Shown here: piece after piece, positions 8,183-15,972 of the stretch
Position numbering within the stretch: the stretch's first letter is position 1
How the letters are laid out: each line of letters starts with the position of its first letter
NCBI GenBank assembly: GCA_964196195.1
Contig: CAXMSE010000002.1
Coordinates: 1 to 26,423 of the forward strand
From: OFTM10 sp964196195
Lineage (GTDB): Bacteria; Actinomycetota; Acidimicrobiia; Acidimicrobiales; Aldehydirespiratoraceae
Length of the DNA stretch: 26,423 nucleotides
Direction of reading: 5' to 3'
The notes under the pieces: generated by a model
What the model was told of the DNA's origin: nothing
Seen by the model: the letters and a program-made list of their open reading frames with translations, nothing else
Database searches by the model: none
Program-made: the position numbers and the translations under genes

Positions 8183-9724
8183 CTAGCTGTCTACCTGACC
8201 ACTTGCTTGTCGCTCCACTCCGGTCATGAGCAGACCGATCTTCTCGACATTCACCTCGTCACGACTGAGGTCGCCCATCACCCGACCCTCGAACAGCACG
8301 ACCACTCGGTCTGAGAGCTGCATCACCTCATCGAGATCCTCACTGATCAAGAGGATCGCGGCGCCGGCCCGTCTCTGGTCGAGCAGTCGCTCGTGGATGT
8401 ACTCTGCCGCCCCGATATCAACTCCCCGCGTCGGTTGGGCCACCACGAGGACCTCGGCTTCAGTGCTGAACTCGCGGGCGATCACGACCTTCTGGATATT
8501 GCCGCCCGAGAGGTGCCTCGTTGGCGTGTCGAGTGACGGCGTCTTCACGGAATACCGGTCGACCAGGTCGGCGCATCGCTCCCGAATCGCGCCGAAGTCG
8601 AGTAGGCCACGTTTTGTGTAAGGCGGTGTGGCGTAGTCGACCAGCATCAGGTTTTCCGCCACCGTGAACTCGCCGATCGCCCCATCCTTCATACGTTCCT
8701 CGGGCACGTAGGCGAGTCCCATCTCCCGCACCGCCTTGGGCGTGGGAGCATCGACGGTTTGACCACTGATCGAGATCTCACCAGACTCCCTAGCGCGGAG
8801 ACCGCTGATCGCTTCGGCCAATTCACGCTGGCCGTTGCCCGACACGCCGGCCACGCCCACGATCTCACCGGCGTGCACGCCCACCGAAACTCCGTTCAGC
8901 GCCAGCGAACCGCGGTCGCCCCGCACCTTCAGATCACGAACGACGAGCTTTTCGTCGCCGCAGTCGACCGGCTCCACAAAACGCTTCAGCTCCACCGGGC
9001 GCCCCACCATCAGCTGGGCGAGTGACTCGCGCGTGGAATCGGCGGGAGTGGCGTGGCCCGAGACCCTGCCGTCGCGCAGCACGGTGATCTCGTCGGAGAT
9101 GCTCATGACCTCGTGGAGCTTGTGGCTGATGAAGATCAGGCCCCGTCCATCAGCGGTGAGCTGGCGCAGGGTCACAAAAAGATCGTCGACCTCAGGCGGT
9201 GTGAGCACGGCGGTGGGCTCGTCGAGAACCAGGAGCTGGGCATCTCGATAGAGCGCCTTGAGAATCTCAGCTCGTTGACGTTCGCCTACCGCCAGTTGCC
9301 AGATGAGGGCATCGGGGTCGACCTGGAGGCCATAACGCTCCGATACCTCAGAGAGGCGCCGCTTCACCGGCCCCATGTCGCAGAGGCCCCTGCGGCCGCC
9401 GAGTCCCAGGGCGACGTTCTCAGCCACTGTGAGGGTGGGCACCAGCATGAAGTGTTGATGGATCATGCCGATGCCGCGGTCGATGGCGTCGACCGGCGAA
9501 GTTATCGTGACCTCCTCACCGCCGAGCCGAATCGATCCCTCGTCGGGCCGATACAGCCCGTAGAGAACCTTCATCAGGGTGCTTTTTCCGGCACCGTTCT
9601 CGCCGAGCAGGGTATGGACCTGCCCCGAGAGCACCGTGAGATCGACGCCTGCGTTGGCGACTACACCGGGGAACCGTTTGGTAATCCCCCGCATCTCGAG
9701 CATCGGCGCTCCCGGGTCGGTCAT
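8183..9724 (-). CDS. BMP-type (nucleoside-like) ABC importer, double ATP-binding subunit
   Basis: 513-residue fused ATPase with two nucleotide-binding domains, as in NupO/YufO and other carbohydrate-uptake-2 transporters. Domain 1 has Walker A GENGAGKST (41-49), Q-loop HQHFMLVPTLTVAENV, signature LAVGERQRAEI and Walker B LLVLDEPTAVLTP. Domain 2 has a degenerate Walker A (GVSGNGQRE, no Lys), signature LSGGNIQKVVIARE and Walker B with Glu replaced by Gln (VVAQPTRGVD), which is normal for this family. GGAGG precedes the ATG at suitable spacing. It lies 18 bp downstream of the binding-protein gene and forms the importer with it and the two permeases. Confidence 0.95.
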   Translation of the reverse strand: MTDPGAPMLEMRGITKRFPGVVANAGVDLTVLSGQVHTLLGENGAGKSTLMKVLYGLYRPDEGSIRLGGEEVTITSPVDAIDRGIGMIHQHFMLVPTLTVAENVALGLGGRRGLCDMGPVKRRLSEVSERYGLQVDPDALIWQLAVGERQRAEILKALYRDAQLLVLDEPTAVLTPPEVDDLFVTLRQLTADGRGLIFISHKLHEVMSISDEITVLRDGRVSGHATPADSTRESLAQLMVGRPVELKRFVEPVDCGDEKLVVRDLKVRGDRGSLALNGVSVGVHAGEIVGVAGVSGNGQRELAEAISGLRARESGEISISGQTVDAPTPKAVREMGLAYVPEERMKDGAIGEFTVAENLMLVDYATPPYTKRGLLDFGAIRERCADLVDRYSVKTPSLDTPTRHLSGGNIQKVVIAREFSTEAEVLVVAQPTRGVDIGAAEYIHERLLDQRRAGAAILLISEDLDEVMQLSDRVVVLFEGRVMGDLSRDEVNVEKIGLLMTGVERQASGQVDS

Positions 9725-9742
9725 CTGATCAAGGCCTCCAGA

Positions 9743-10795
9743 TCACCCGATGCCCGTACTGATGGAACCGTCGGCGAGGCCGGCGGTTGTGGCTTCGGCA
9801 TCGGTCTGGATACCGGCGTCGAGGTCGTAGGCATCGTTGTATTCGATGACGAGGCCGCCGTTGGCGAGACTGGCCACGAGCACCGACCCGGGGTCCCCGG
9901 ATTCCATGGCGGCCACGATCTCGTCGAGCAGGACTTCCCAGTGGTACACCTGGGAGGCAACGACGATCTCCTCACCGAGTGCAGTCTGGTTCGCCTGGGT
10001 GCCAAACCACGCCACGCCCTCTTCCTGGGCGACGCCGGTGGCGCCAACCACCATCTGGGCAGTGCCGGTGAGAACGTCGGCACCATTTCCGATGTGAGCG
10101 GTGGCGGCTTCGGCCGCGAGCGCCACATCGCCGAACGACTCGATGTAGTTGACGTTGACCTCGATGCTGTCGTCTACGGATGCGACTCCGGCGACGAAGC
10201 CGTCGATGTAGAGCTTGGCATCGCCGACCTCGATCGGGCCGACCACTCCGATCACTCCGGACTCGGTGAGAGCCGCCGCGATGGTGCCGTTGACAAACCC
10301 GCCTTCATCGGCCCTGACCGTGTAGGCGAAGACATTGTCGAGGCCGAAGTTGTCGGCCGCGGTGCCCCAGGCGAAGGTGGTGTCGGGGAAGTCGGGAGCG
10401 ATTTCCGCCAGCGGACCTCCGTACTGGGATCCGTGGGCAATGACCAGATCGAAGCCGTCGTCGGCGTAACCACGTATGGCCGCCGCCGCTTCATCGACGA
10501 TAAAGGTGCCATCGGTGATGGCCACCTCGACATCGGCACTCATTGCGTCGACGGCATCCACCATGCTCTGGGTGAATGCGAGATCGTTGCTCGCACTCGG
10601 CGCCACGATTGCGACTCGAAGCGTGGGAGCGACGTCGTCCACGACGTCGTCCACGGCGTCGTCGGAGTCATCGACGGGGGCGTCGTCTCCGTCCGAATCA
10701 TCAGCAGAGTCGCTCGAGTCGTCGCCGCAGCTCGCCGCCAACAGAGCGAACACCGCCAACAGAGCGAGGAGCCATCCAAGTTTTTGTTTGCGCAT
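9743..10795 (-). CDS. BMP-family ABC substrate-binding lipoprotein
   Basis: 350-residue periplasmic-type binding protein of the Bmp/Med family, which includes PnrA/TmpC purine nucleoside receptors. The signal peptide ends in lipobox LAASC (Cys23). A strongly acidic Asp/Ser-rich linker (about 24-56) follows, then the mature domain beginning LRVAIVAPSASNDLAF. Typical blocks include DLVIAHGSQYGGPLAEIAPD, TFAWGTAADN and VRADEGGFVNGTIAA, the last being the family's 'EGAFLAG' region. AGGAGG lies upstream of the ATG at 10795 inside a small inverted repeat. Separated by 65 bp from the upstream permease stop. Nucleoside binding is the family default, but known BMP ligands also include other small molecules. 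Confidence 0.93.
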   Translation of the reverse strand: MRKQKLGWLLALLAVFALLAASCGDDSSDSADDSDGDDAPVDDSDDAVDDVVDDVAPTLRVAIVAPSASNDLAFTQSMVDAVDAMSADVEVAITDGTFIVDEAAAAIRGYADDGFDLVIAHGSQYGGPLAEIAPDFPDTTFAWGTAADNFGLDNVFAYTVRADEGGFVNGTIAAALTESGVIGVVGPIEVGDAKLYIDGFVAGVASVDDSIEVNVNYIESFGDVALAAEAATAHIGNGADVLTGTAQMVVGATGVAQEEGVAWFGTQANQTALGEEIVVASQVYHWEVLLDEIVAAMESGDPGSVLVASLANGGLVIEYNDAYDLDAGIQTDAEATTAGLADGSISTGIG

Positions 10796-10799
10796 TTTG

Positions 10800-10815
10800 A
10801 ACCCCTCCTAGGGTT
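10800..10815 (-). repeat. Inverted repeat enclosing the Shine-Dalgarno site of the BMP gene
   Basis: AACCC and GGGTT arms (5 bp each) flank six bases and overlap the AGGAGG that precedes the binding-protein ATG. The stem could partly hide the ribosome-binding site. It may be chance. Confidence 0.35.
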
Positions 10816-10819
10816 ATTT

Positions 10820-10835
10820 CTGGCTTCAGGGCCAG
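10820..10835 (-). repeat. Small stem-loop between permease and binding-protein genes
   Basis: CTGGC-N6-GCCAG forms a 5-bp stem in the 65-bp gap. It has no U-tract on the minus strand, so it is not a classical terminator. An mRNA-processing or stabilising role ahead of the binding-protein cistron is possible. Confidence 0.35.
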
Positions 10836-10860
10836 ATCTTGTGACAAATCGTCTTCGTTA

Positions 10861-11793
10861 TCATGCCGTTCGGTCGAAGGGTCTCGTTAGGGCCGAAGGT
10901 TGACCAATTCGTCTACTCACGATCACGAGCACCACCACCGTGAGCACCGCCGGTGCCATTGAAGTGAGGGTTGCGGTGCCCCCTTCGACGATCCCGAGGG
11001 TCTTCCACTGCACCACGGTGGCGGACACGATTCCGAAGAGGAGCGAGCCGGTCATCACGCCCACCGCCCGCCAGGCGCCAAAGTAGACCAGTGCGATGGC
11101 TATGAAGCCGCGCCCCGAGGTGAGGTTCTGCTGAAACACGCCGACTTCCAGGGCGAGGGCGGCGCCGCCGAGGCCGGCCATCGTGTTGGCAATCACGATC
11201 GCGGCGACCCGGGTGAGGTTGACATTCACGCCGAGGGTGTCGGCCGCATCCGGTGATTCGCCGACGGCTCGAATGTTGAGACCGAATGTGGTGCGGTTGA
11301 TGACGAACCAGAGGGTGGGCACCAGCAGGAACGCCACATATACAAGTGGGTTGTGTTGGAAGAGCACCTTCCCCACATGAGGGATGTCGCTGAGGAGGGG
11401 GACGTCGAAGTCGCGAAGGCCCCGGATCGGGATGGGGGTGCCCACCTGCTTCTGGAAGAGCAGGTCGGTGAAGCCGAGACCGAAAAGGAAGATGCCGATT
11501 CCCGAGATTCCCTGTTCGGCGTGCATCACCACGGTGATGAACGCATAGATCAGTCCCATCACCGCGCCGACCACGATGGCCGCGAACACACCGGCGGTGG
11601 CGCTGCCCGATTCGAGGGCTGTGTAGTAGGCGGCGTAGGCACCGAGCAGCATCACGCCCTCGACGCCGAGATTGAGTACGCCGGATCGCTGCCCGACCGT
11701 CTCTCCGAGGGCAGCGAAGAGGAATGGTGTGGCAAGTCGGATCCCCGAAGCAAGCGTGGTGACTATCACCGAGATGGTGAAGAACTCGCTCAT
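10861..11793 (-). CDS. BMP-type ABC importer permease (second permease, NupQ-like)
   Basis: 310-residue integral membrane permease of the carbohydrate-uptake-2 type (BPD_transp_2). It carries the family landmarks LGETVGQRSGVLNLGVEGVM near the first loop, FGLNIRAVGESPDAADTLGVNV (the cytoplasmic coupling region) and about eight to ten hydrophobic segments, and is the shorter of the two permeases. The start at 11793 (MSEFFTISVIV) is chosen over an upstream in-frame start because it gives the classic ATGA overlap with the stop of the preceding permease and has GGGAGGGA upstream. It acts as a heterodimer with the preceding permease. Confidence 0.93.
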   Translation of the reverse strand: MSEFFTISVIVTTLASGIRLATPFLFAALGETVGQRSGVLNLGVEGVMLLGAYAAYYTALESGSATAGVFAAIVVGAVMGLIYAFITVVMHAEQGISGIGIFLFGLGFTDLLFQKQVGTPIPIRGLRDFDVPLLSDIPHVGKVLFQHNPLVYVAFLLVPTLWFVINRTTFGLNIRAVGESPDAADTLGVNVNLTRVAAIVIANTMAGLGGAALALEVGVFQQNLTSGRGFIAIALVYFGAWRAVGVMTGSLLFGIVSATVVQWKTLGIVEGGTATLTSMAPAVLTVVVLVIVSRRIGQPSALTRPFDRTA

Positions 11794-12947
11794 GCCAGTC
11801 CCTCCCGCTCGATCTCTCCGTCGACCCATTGCCTCAGCCTGGTCCGAAGCTTGAGACTGGCAACCACGAACACAACCACGACCCCGTTGAGGGCCAGGAT
11901 CATGGCCGCCGGCACCTGCACCTCGCGTTGCATCTCGAGCCCGCCGGTGAGCATGCCCCCGAAGAAGAACGACGCCGGCACTGTGGCGAGAGGATGGAGC
12001 CCCCCGAACAGGGCGGCCACGATGCCGTTGAAGCCCGCGTTCTGGGTGAAGGCCGCTGCGCCTCCTTCACCGATCAGGCGGTGTGATTCACTACCGAAGA
12101 CGAGCACCGCGCCGGCCACCCCCGCGCAGGCACCGCTGAAGGCGAGAGCCTGCACGACGCTGAGCTTCACGGGCATTCCCGCATAGCGCGAGGCGTGGGG
12201 GTTGTGGCCCACCGCGCGGAGCCTCACACCGAGGGAGCTGCGAAAGAGCAGGAAGTAGCCGAGCACGGCAACCAGGAGAGCGACGAGAACACCAATGTGG
12301 AGACGGGTGCCGCCGGGGAGCAGTGGAAGATCGGCGTTCTCGGTGAGACGTTCGGTTTGTTGGATCCGGATCGCGCCCTCCTCGATGAGCAGATCTTGGA
12401 GGAGGAAACTCATGAACTGGGCCGCGATGATGTTCATCATGATCGTGCTCAGGATCTCGTTGACACCGGCGTAGGCCTTGAGCGCCCCCGGGATGGCGCC
12501 CCAGATTCCCCCGCCGACGGCACCGGCAATGATGATCAGGGGAATGAGCACGATCCCTGGAAGATCGGGCATGGCCAGGGCAACGATGGTGGCAAGGATC
12601 GCACCGGCGATGATCTGGCCTTCGCCGCCGATATTGATCACGCCGGCTCGAAAAGCGATGCAGATACCGACGCCCACCAGCAACAGCGGCATGGCTTTGA
12701 TGGCGGTATCGGCGAGCTCGTCGGACCCACCGAATGCGCCGGAGAACATGGCGTTGTAACCGTCGAGGGGATTGGCGCCGAGCGCCAGCAACATGATCGC
12801 GCCGACGAGCAGGGCGGCCACCACGGCCAGGAAAGGCACAGCCAGTCCGACGAAGGGCCGGGCGGCGCGAGCAAGGTGGACCCGACTCGGGTCGGAGGCC
12901 GGATCGTCCGCCGGTGTGGCTGTGTCGGTGCCACCCTCCTTGTACAT
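11790..12947 (-). CDS. BMP-type ABC importer permease (first permease, NupP-like)
   Basis: 385-residue permease with a hydrophilic N-terminal tail (about 1-30) and multiple membrane segments. It contains FRAGVINIGGEGQIIAGAI, YAGVNEILSTIMMNIIA and LGVRLRAVGHNPHASRYAGM, all landmarks of the NupP/YufP family. GGAAGGG lies upstream of the ATG at 12947; the AAGGAGG at codons 3-5 lies inside the coding sequence and serves no in-frame start. It is the first gene of the importer set, 62 bp after the VOC gene. The order permease-permease-binding protein-ATPase differs from the common binding protein-ATPase-permease-permease order. Confidence 0.93.
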   Translation of the reverse strand: MYKEGGTDTATPADDPASDPSRVHLARAARPFVGLAVPFLAVVAALLVGAIMLLALGANPLDGYNAMFSGAFGGSDELADTAIKAMPLLLVGVGICIAFRAGVINIGGEGQIIAGAILATIVALAMPDLPGIVLIPLIIIAGAVGGGIWGAIPGALKAYAGVNEILSTIMMNIIAAQFMSFLLQDLLIEEGAIRIQQTERLTENADLPLLPGGTRLHIGVLVALLVAVLGYFLLFRSSLGVRLRAVGHNPHASRYAGMPVKLSVVQALAFSGACAGVAGAVLVFGSESHRLIGEGGAAAFTQNAGFNGIVAALFGGLHPLATVPASFFFGGMLTGGLEMQREVQVPAAMILALNGVVVVFVVASLKLRTRLRQWVDGEIEREGLA

Positions 12948-13009
12948 TCTGTAAACCCTTCCACGGGTGATGCCCGAGCGACAAGGCGAACGCCCGGACC
13001 TCTAAAGCA

Positions 13010-13513
13010 TCACAAACCGGCGCTGCCGTACATCTCGCCCAGGGAGTCGGTGATCAACTCCAGCCTCTCTCCGTCGGGGCCACTGAAGTAGATCGACGTG
13101 TTGTAGTCGAAGCTGACTTCGATCCCGGCTGCCTCGAGCTTGCCACTCAGGTACTCGTGCTTCTCGGGGTCGACCGAGATGGCGAGATGATGAAGGCTGC
13201 CCAGGACTTCGGCGTAGGGACCGAGGTCGAGACCGGGGAAGTCGAAGAAGGCGAGGAGGTTTCCGTTGCCGATGTCGAAGAAGAAGTGGGTCGAACCCTG
13301 GTAGTCGCGATTCTCGAACAGTTCGGTCAGGGGAAACTCGAGAATGCCCTGGTAGAAGTCGATCGTCCGCACCACATCGGAACTCAGCAGGGCGAGATGA
13401 TGAACACCGCTCGCGGACGAAGCCGGCCGCTCGGATCTGAGATACCGGCGGCGGAGATCGGCCCACTCGTCAGTGCGGTCGGTGTCTTCTCCATGTCTGG
13501 ATGTGTCGGTCAT
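13010..13513 (-). CDS. VOC (glyoxalase/dioxygenase superfamily) protein
   Basis: 167-residue single-polypeptide vicinal-oxygen-chelate protein with two beta-alpha-beta-beta-beta modules: GVHHLALLSSDVVRTIDFYQ opening the first and GSLHHLAISV opening the second. Likely metal ligands are His38 or His39, His108 or His109 and Glu152 in GERLELI. The first 30 residues are charged and probably disordered. Members include glyoxalase I, methylmalonyl-CoA epimerase and extradiol dioxygenases; nothing here fixes the reaction. It sits between the rhomboid gene (40-bp AT-richer gap) and the importer genes (62-bp gap), and may be the first gene of the importer transcript. Confidence 0.88.
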   Translation of the reverse strand: MTDTSRHGEDTDRTDEWADLRRRYLRSERPASSASGVHHLALLSSDVVRTIDFYQGILEFPLTELFENRDYQGSTHFFFDIGNGNLLAFFDFPGLDLGPYAEVLGSLHHLAISVDPEKHEYLSGKLEAAGIEVSFDYNTSIYFSGPDGERLELITDSLGEMYGSAGL

Positions 13514-13553
13514 CTCGACACTTTTTCAGAATTGAACTATCTCTGCAACACGC

Positions 13554-14393
13554 TCACGCGGCCCGCGGCCCGTAGCGGTTGTCCCAGGGGCCTTTCCCTG
13601 TGGTGCGGTAACGGTGGGCCCACAGACGGTTGCGGAACCTGGGGTCGGAGCGGGCCACAAAGCCGGTGATCACGCCGAAGGCGAATCCCGCGACATGGGC
13701 CATCCACGCAATGCCACTGGTATCGCCCAAAAAGAACTGGCTGACGAACCAGAGCCCCAACAAGAACGCGGCAGGAATCCGGGGGAACAGGGGAATGAAT
13801 CCGAGCAGCACAAAGGTCCGCACCCGCGCCCACGGGAACCAGACGAGATAGGTCCCCATCACTCCCGCCACCGCGCCACTCGCACCGATGAGGGGCACCG
13901 TCGAGTCGACCTGAACCGCCACATGAGCGGCGGTAGCCACCACACCGGCAACGACATAGAAGACGGCGAAGTGGCCGATCCCCATGTGATCTTCGATGTT
14001 GTTGCCGAACACCCAGAGAAACACCATGTTGCCGATCAGGTGAATCCAGCTCCCGTGCAGGAACATCGACACAATCACCGCAACCCACACGTTCTTGTCC
14101 GGGAACGGGGTGATGCCCGGAGCCGTGGGGTCGCAGGCATCGGCGAAGCCTCCCACCTGGGTGGCGGTGATCTCCGTGCCGGTGAGCGGGCGACCCTGAA
14201 CGATCTCGCAAGGGATGGCCGCGTACTGGTAGCTGAACTCGATCTCCTCCACCAGGTCGGCCTGCGTGGGCGCCTCGAAGCTGTGGGTGGCATCAGGCTG
14301 GACAAACACGAAGACGCCGATGCAGGCGGCGATCAACAAGACGGTCAGCACGGCCGGCCGACGCGTGGGGTTCTCATCATTGAGGGGGATCAC
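13554..14393 (-). CDS. Rhomboid-family intramembrane serine protease
   Basis: 279 residues, about six to seven membrane segments. Catalytic dyad residues are Ser172 in LIGASGAVAG and His233 in MAHVAGFAFG; the HxxxN motif (His118, Asn122 in HGSWIHLIGNM) lies on the second segment. Between segment 1 and the HGS segment is a long external stretch (about 33-100) with Cys62 and Cys87, which might form a disulfide. The start is the GTG at 14393 and no good Shine-Dalgarno site is seen. It cleaves transmembrane substrates within the lipid bilayer; its substrates cannot be inferred. It lies 83 bp downstream of pyrE. Confidence 0.92.
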   Translation of the reverse strand: MIPLNDENPTRRPAVLTVLLIAACIGVFVFVQPDATHSFEAPTQADLVEEIEFSYQYAAIPCEIVQGRPLTGTEITATQVGGFADACDPTAPGITPFPDKNVWVAVIVSMFLHGSWIHLIGNMVFLWVFGNNIEDHMGIGHFAVFYVVAGVVATAAHVAVQVDSTVPLIGASGAVAGVMGTYLVWFPWARVRTFVLLGFIPLFPRIPAAFLLGLWFVSQFFLGDTSGIAWMAHVAGFAFGVITGFVARSDPRFRNRLWAHRYRTTGKGPWDNRYGPRAA

Positions 14394-14476
14394 GTCGTTG
14401 GACGGTCTATCCCACGATCACGAGCCAGTCCACGCGTCTCGCTGGCGTCAATGTGTCGGGTGGCTTCATTGCTTGC

Positions 14477-15154
14477 TCACGAGGCGCCGTACTCGGCCCG
14501 GTATGTGGAGATTCTGTCCACGATCTCGTCATCGAGCACGACCCGGCCATCGATCCTGCGACCGCGGAGATGTTCGACGACCTCATCGATGGTGACTATC
14601 GCCCGGGTGGGCATCGCGTACTGATCGGCGATTTCGGCCAGCGCCGAACGCGGGCCGGTGCCCCGTTCCTGGCGATCGACCGACACGATCAGGCCGACCA
14701 GGTCAACATCAGCGGCGTCGCGCATCACGGGCACGGTCTCACGAATCGATGTGCCCGCGGTAGTGACGTCCTCCACGATCAGCACCCGATCACCATCACT
14801 GAGCGGGGCGCCCACCAGCGAGCCGCCCTCGCCATGGTCCTTGGCTTCCTTGCGGTTGAAGCAGAATCCGATGTCGCGCCCTAGCGCCGCGAGAGCAATC
14901 GACGTCGTAGCCACCAGGGGGATGCCCTTGTAGGCCGGCCCGAACAAGACGTCGACATCGCCTGGCCAGGTCTGCTCTATCGCCGCGGCGTAGAACTCAC
15001 CGAGTCGGGCGAGCTGTTCGCCGGTGCGGTAGCGGCCCGCATTGATGAAGAAGGGGGTTCTTCGTCCGCTTTTGGTGGTGAAATCGCCGAACGTCAGAAC
15101 CTCCGACCGCACCATGAAGTCGATGAAATCACTCTTGAAGTCGTCCACATTCAC
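14477..15154 (-). CDS. pyrE: Orotate phosphoribosyltransferase
   Basis: Converts orotate and PRPP to OMP in de novo pyrimidine synthesis. 225 residues, in the usual size range. The PRPP-binding signature VLIVEDVTTAGTS is intact, as is the FNRKEAKDHGEGG flexible catalytic loop. The N-terminus carries TKSGRRTPFFINAGRY, which binds orotate. The listed start is the GTG at 15154; a second in-frame GTG at 15148 has AAGGGG at better spacing and may be the true start. The ATG at 15150 is out of frame. It diverges from xth with only about 35 bp between them, across a palindrome. Confidence 0.95.
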   Translation of the reverse strand: MNVDDFKSDFIDFMVRSEVLTFGDFTTKSGRRTPFFINAGRYRTGEQLARLGEFYAAAIEQTWPGDVDVLFGPAYKGIPLVATTSIALAALGRDIGFCFNRKEAKDHGEGGSLVGAPLSDGDRVLIVEDVTTAGTSIRETVPVMRDAADVDLVGLIVSVDRQERGTGPRSALAEIADQYAMPTRAIVTIDEVVEHLRGRRIDGRVVLDDEIVDRISTYRAEYGAS

Positions 15155-15168
15155 CCCTTCGAGCGCCC

Positions 15169-15184
15169 ACCCTACCGATAGGGT
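15169..15184. promoter_or_regulatory. Palindrome providing TAGGGT on both strands between pyrE and xth
   Basis: ACCCTA-CCGA-TAGGGT is a 16-base inverted repeat with 6-bp arms. Each strand reads TAGGGT, a good TANNNT -10 box, pointing at pyrE on the minus strand and at xth on the plus strand. It could be a compact bidirectional promoter, a regulator site or both. Confidence 0.45.
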
Positions 15185-15192
15185 TCATGCCG

Positions 15193-15969
15193 ATGCGGGT
15201 GGCCACCTGGAACATCAATTCGATCCGCACGAGAGTGGACCAGGTGCTTTGTTGGGCGGACGCCAACGAGGCCGACGTGCTCCTCCTCCAGGAGACGAAG
15301 TGCGGTGATTCCGACTTCCCGTTCGCCTCGTTTGAGGCCGCTGGGTACGAGGTCGCCCATCACGGCGTCAACCACTGGAACGGGATCGCCATCGTGAGCC
15401 GGGTGGGGCTCGACAACCCGGTGGGGGGCTTCGACGGCCACCAGCGCGAACCCTTCGACGAACCTCGACTCCTGGCCGCCACCTGCGGCGGCATCCGGAT
15501 GTGGTCGGTGTACGTGCCAAACGGCCGCGAACTCGACAACCCCCACTATCTCTACAAGCTCGTCTGGCTCGAACGCCTACGGGCCGAGCTCGCCCTAGTG
15601 GGGGCCGTCGGTCTGGGTTCGATTGTGGCCGGAGATTTCAATGTCGCGCCCACCGACCTCGACATCTACATGCCGTCCCGATGGAAGAAGCGCACCCACG
15701 CCAGCCCTCCGGAGCGTGCCGCCATCGATGCCATCATCGATCTTGGGCTTCGTGACGTCACCCGGGAGCACCTTCCCGGTGCGGGGGTCTACACGTGGTG
15801 GAACTATCGAACCGACGGGTTCGCCAAGGACCAGGGGCTGCGTCTCGATCTGGCGTTGTGCTCACCGGCGGTGGCCGACGCCACGGTGTCGGTTCACGTC
15901 GACCGTGCCGCGCGGGCGCTGGAACGGCCATCCGACCATGCTCCACTGGTGCTCGACATCAAGCTCTGA
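15193..15969 (+). CDS. xth: Exodeoxyribonuclease III (AP endonuclease, EEP family)
   Basis: Base-excision repair enzyme that cuts DNA 5' of abasic sites and has 3' exonuclease activity. Motifs in order are MRVATWNINSIRTR (Asn metal ligand region), LLLQETKC (Glu metal ligand), YVPNGREL, the catalytic GDFNVAPTDLDIY, YTWWNYR and the terminal RPSDHAPLVLDI with catalytic Asp-His. The protein is 258 residues from 15193, a normal length. An ATG six bases earlier (15187) is in frame. I prefer 15193 because the family starts MRVATWNI and the TAGGGT box at 15179-15184 lies eight bases upstream, so a transcript might not include the first ATG. Its stop is three bases from that of the convergent deaminase gene. 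Confidence 0.95.
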   Translation: MRVATWNINSIRTRVDQVLCWADANEADVLLLQETKCGDSDFPFASFEAAGYEVAHHGVNHWNGIAIVSRVGLDNPVGGFDGHQREPFDEPRLLAATCGGIRMWSVYVPNGRELDNPHYLYKLVWLERLRAELALVGAVGLGSIVAGDFNVAPTDLDIYMPSRWKKRTHASPPERAAIDAIIDLGLRDVTREHLPGAGVYTWWNYRTDGFAKDQGLRLDLALCSPAVADATVSVHVDRAARALERPSDHAPLVLDIKL

Positions 15970-15972
15970 GGG

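Noticed and set aside
9053..10903. 616-codon plus-strand open frame
   Set aside because: It is antisense to the ABC ATPase and the BMP lipoprotein, both of which show full family motifs and ribosome-binding sites.
12930..12945. Strong AAGGAGG just after the first permease ATG
   Set aside because: It lies in codons 3-5 and no suitable in-frame start follows, so it is probably coding sequence by chance; GGAAGGG upstream serves the ATG at 12947.
11353..13091. Two long plus-strand frames opposite the permeases
   Set aside because: The minus strand encodes two typical permeases with an ATGA overlap; the plus frames give charged, motif-free sequence.
13614..14624. 336-codon plus-strand frame opposite the rhomboid gene
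   Set aside because: It is antisense to a rhomboid protease with intact catalytic dyad, and its translation is low-complexity His/Glu/Arg-rich.
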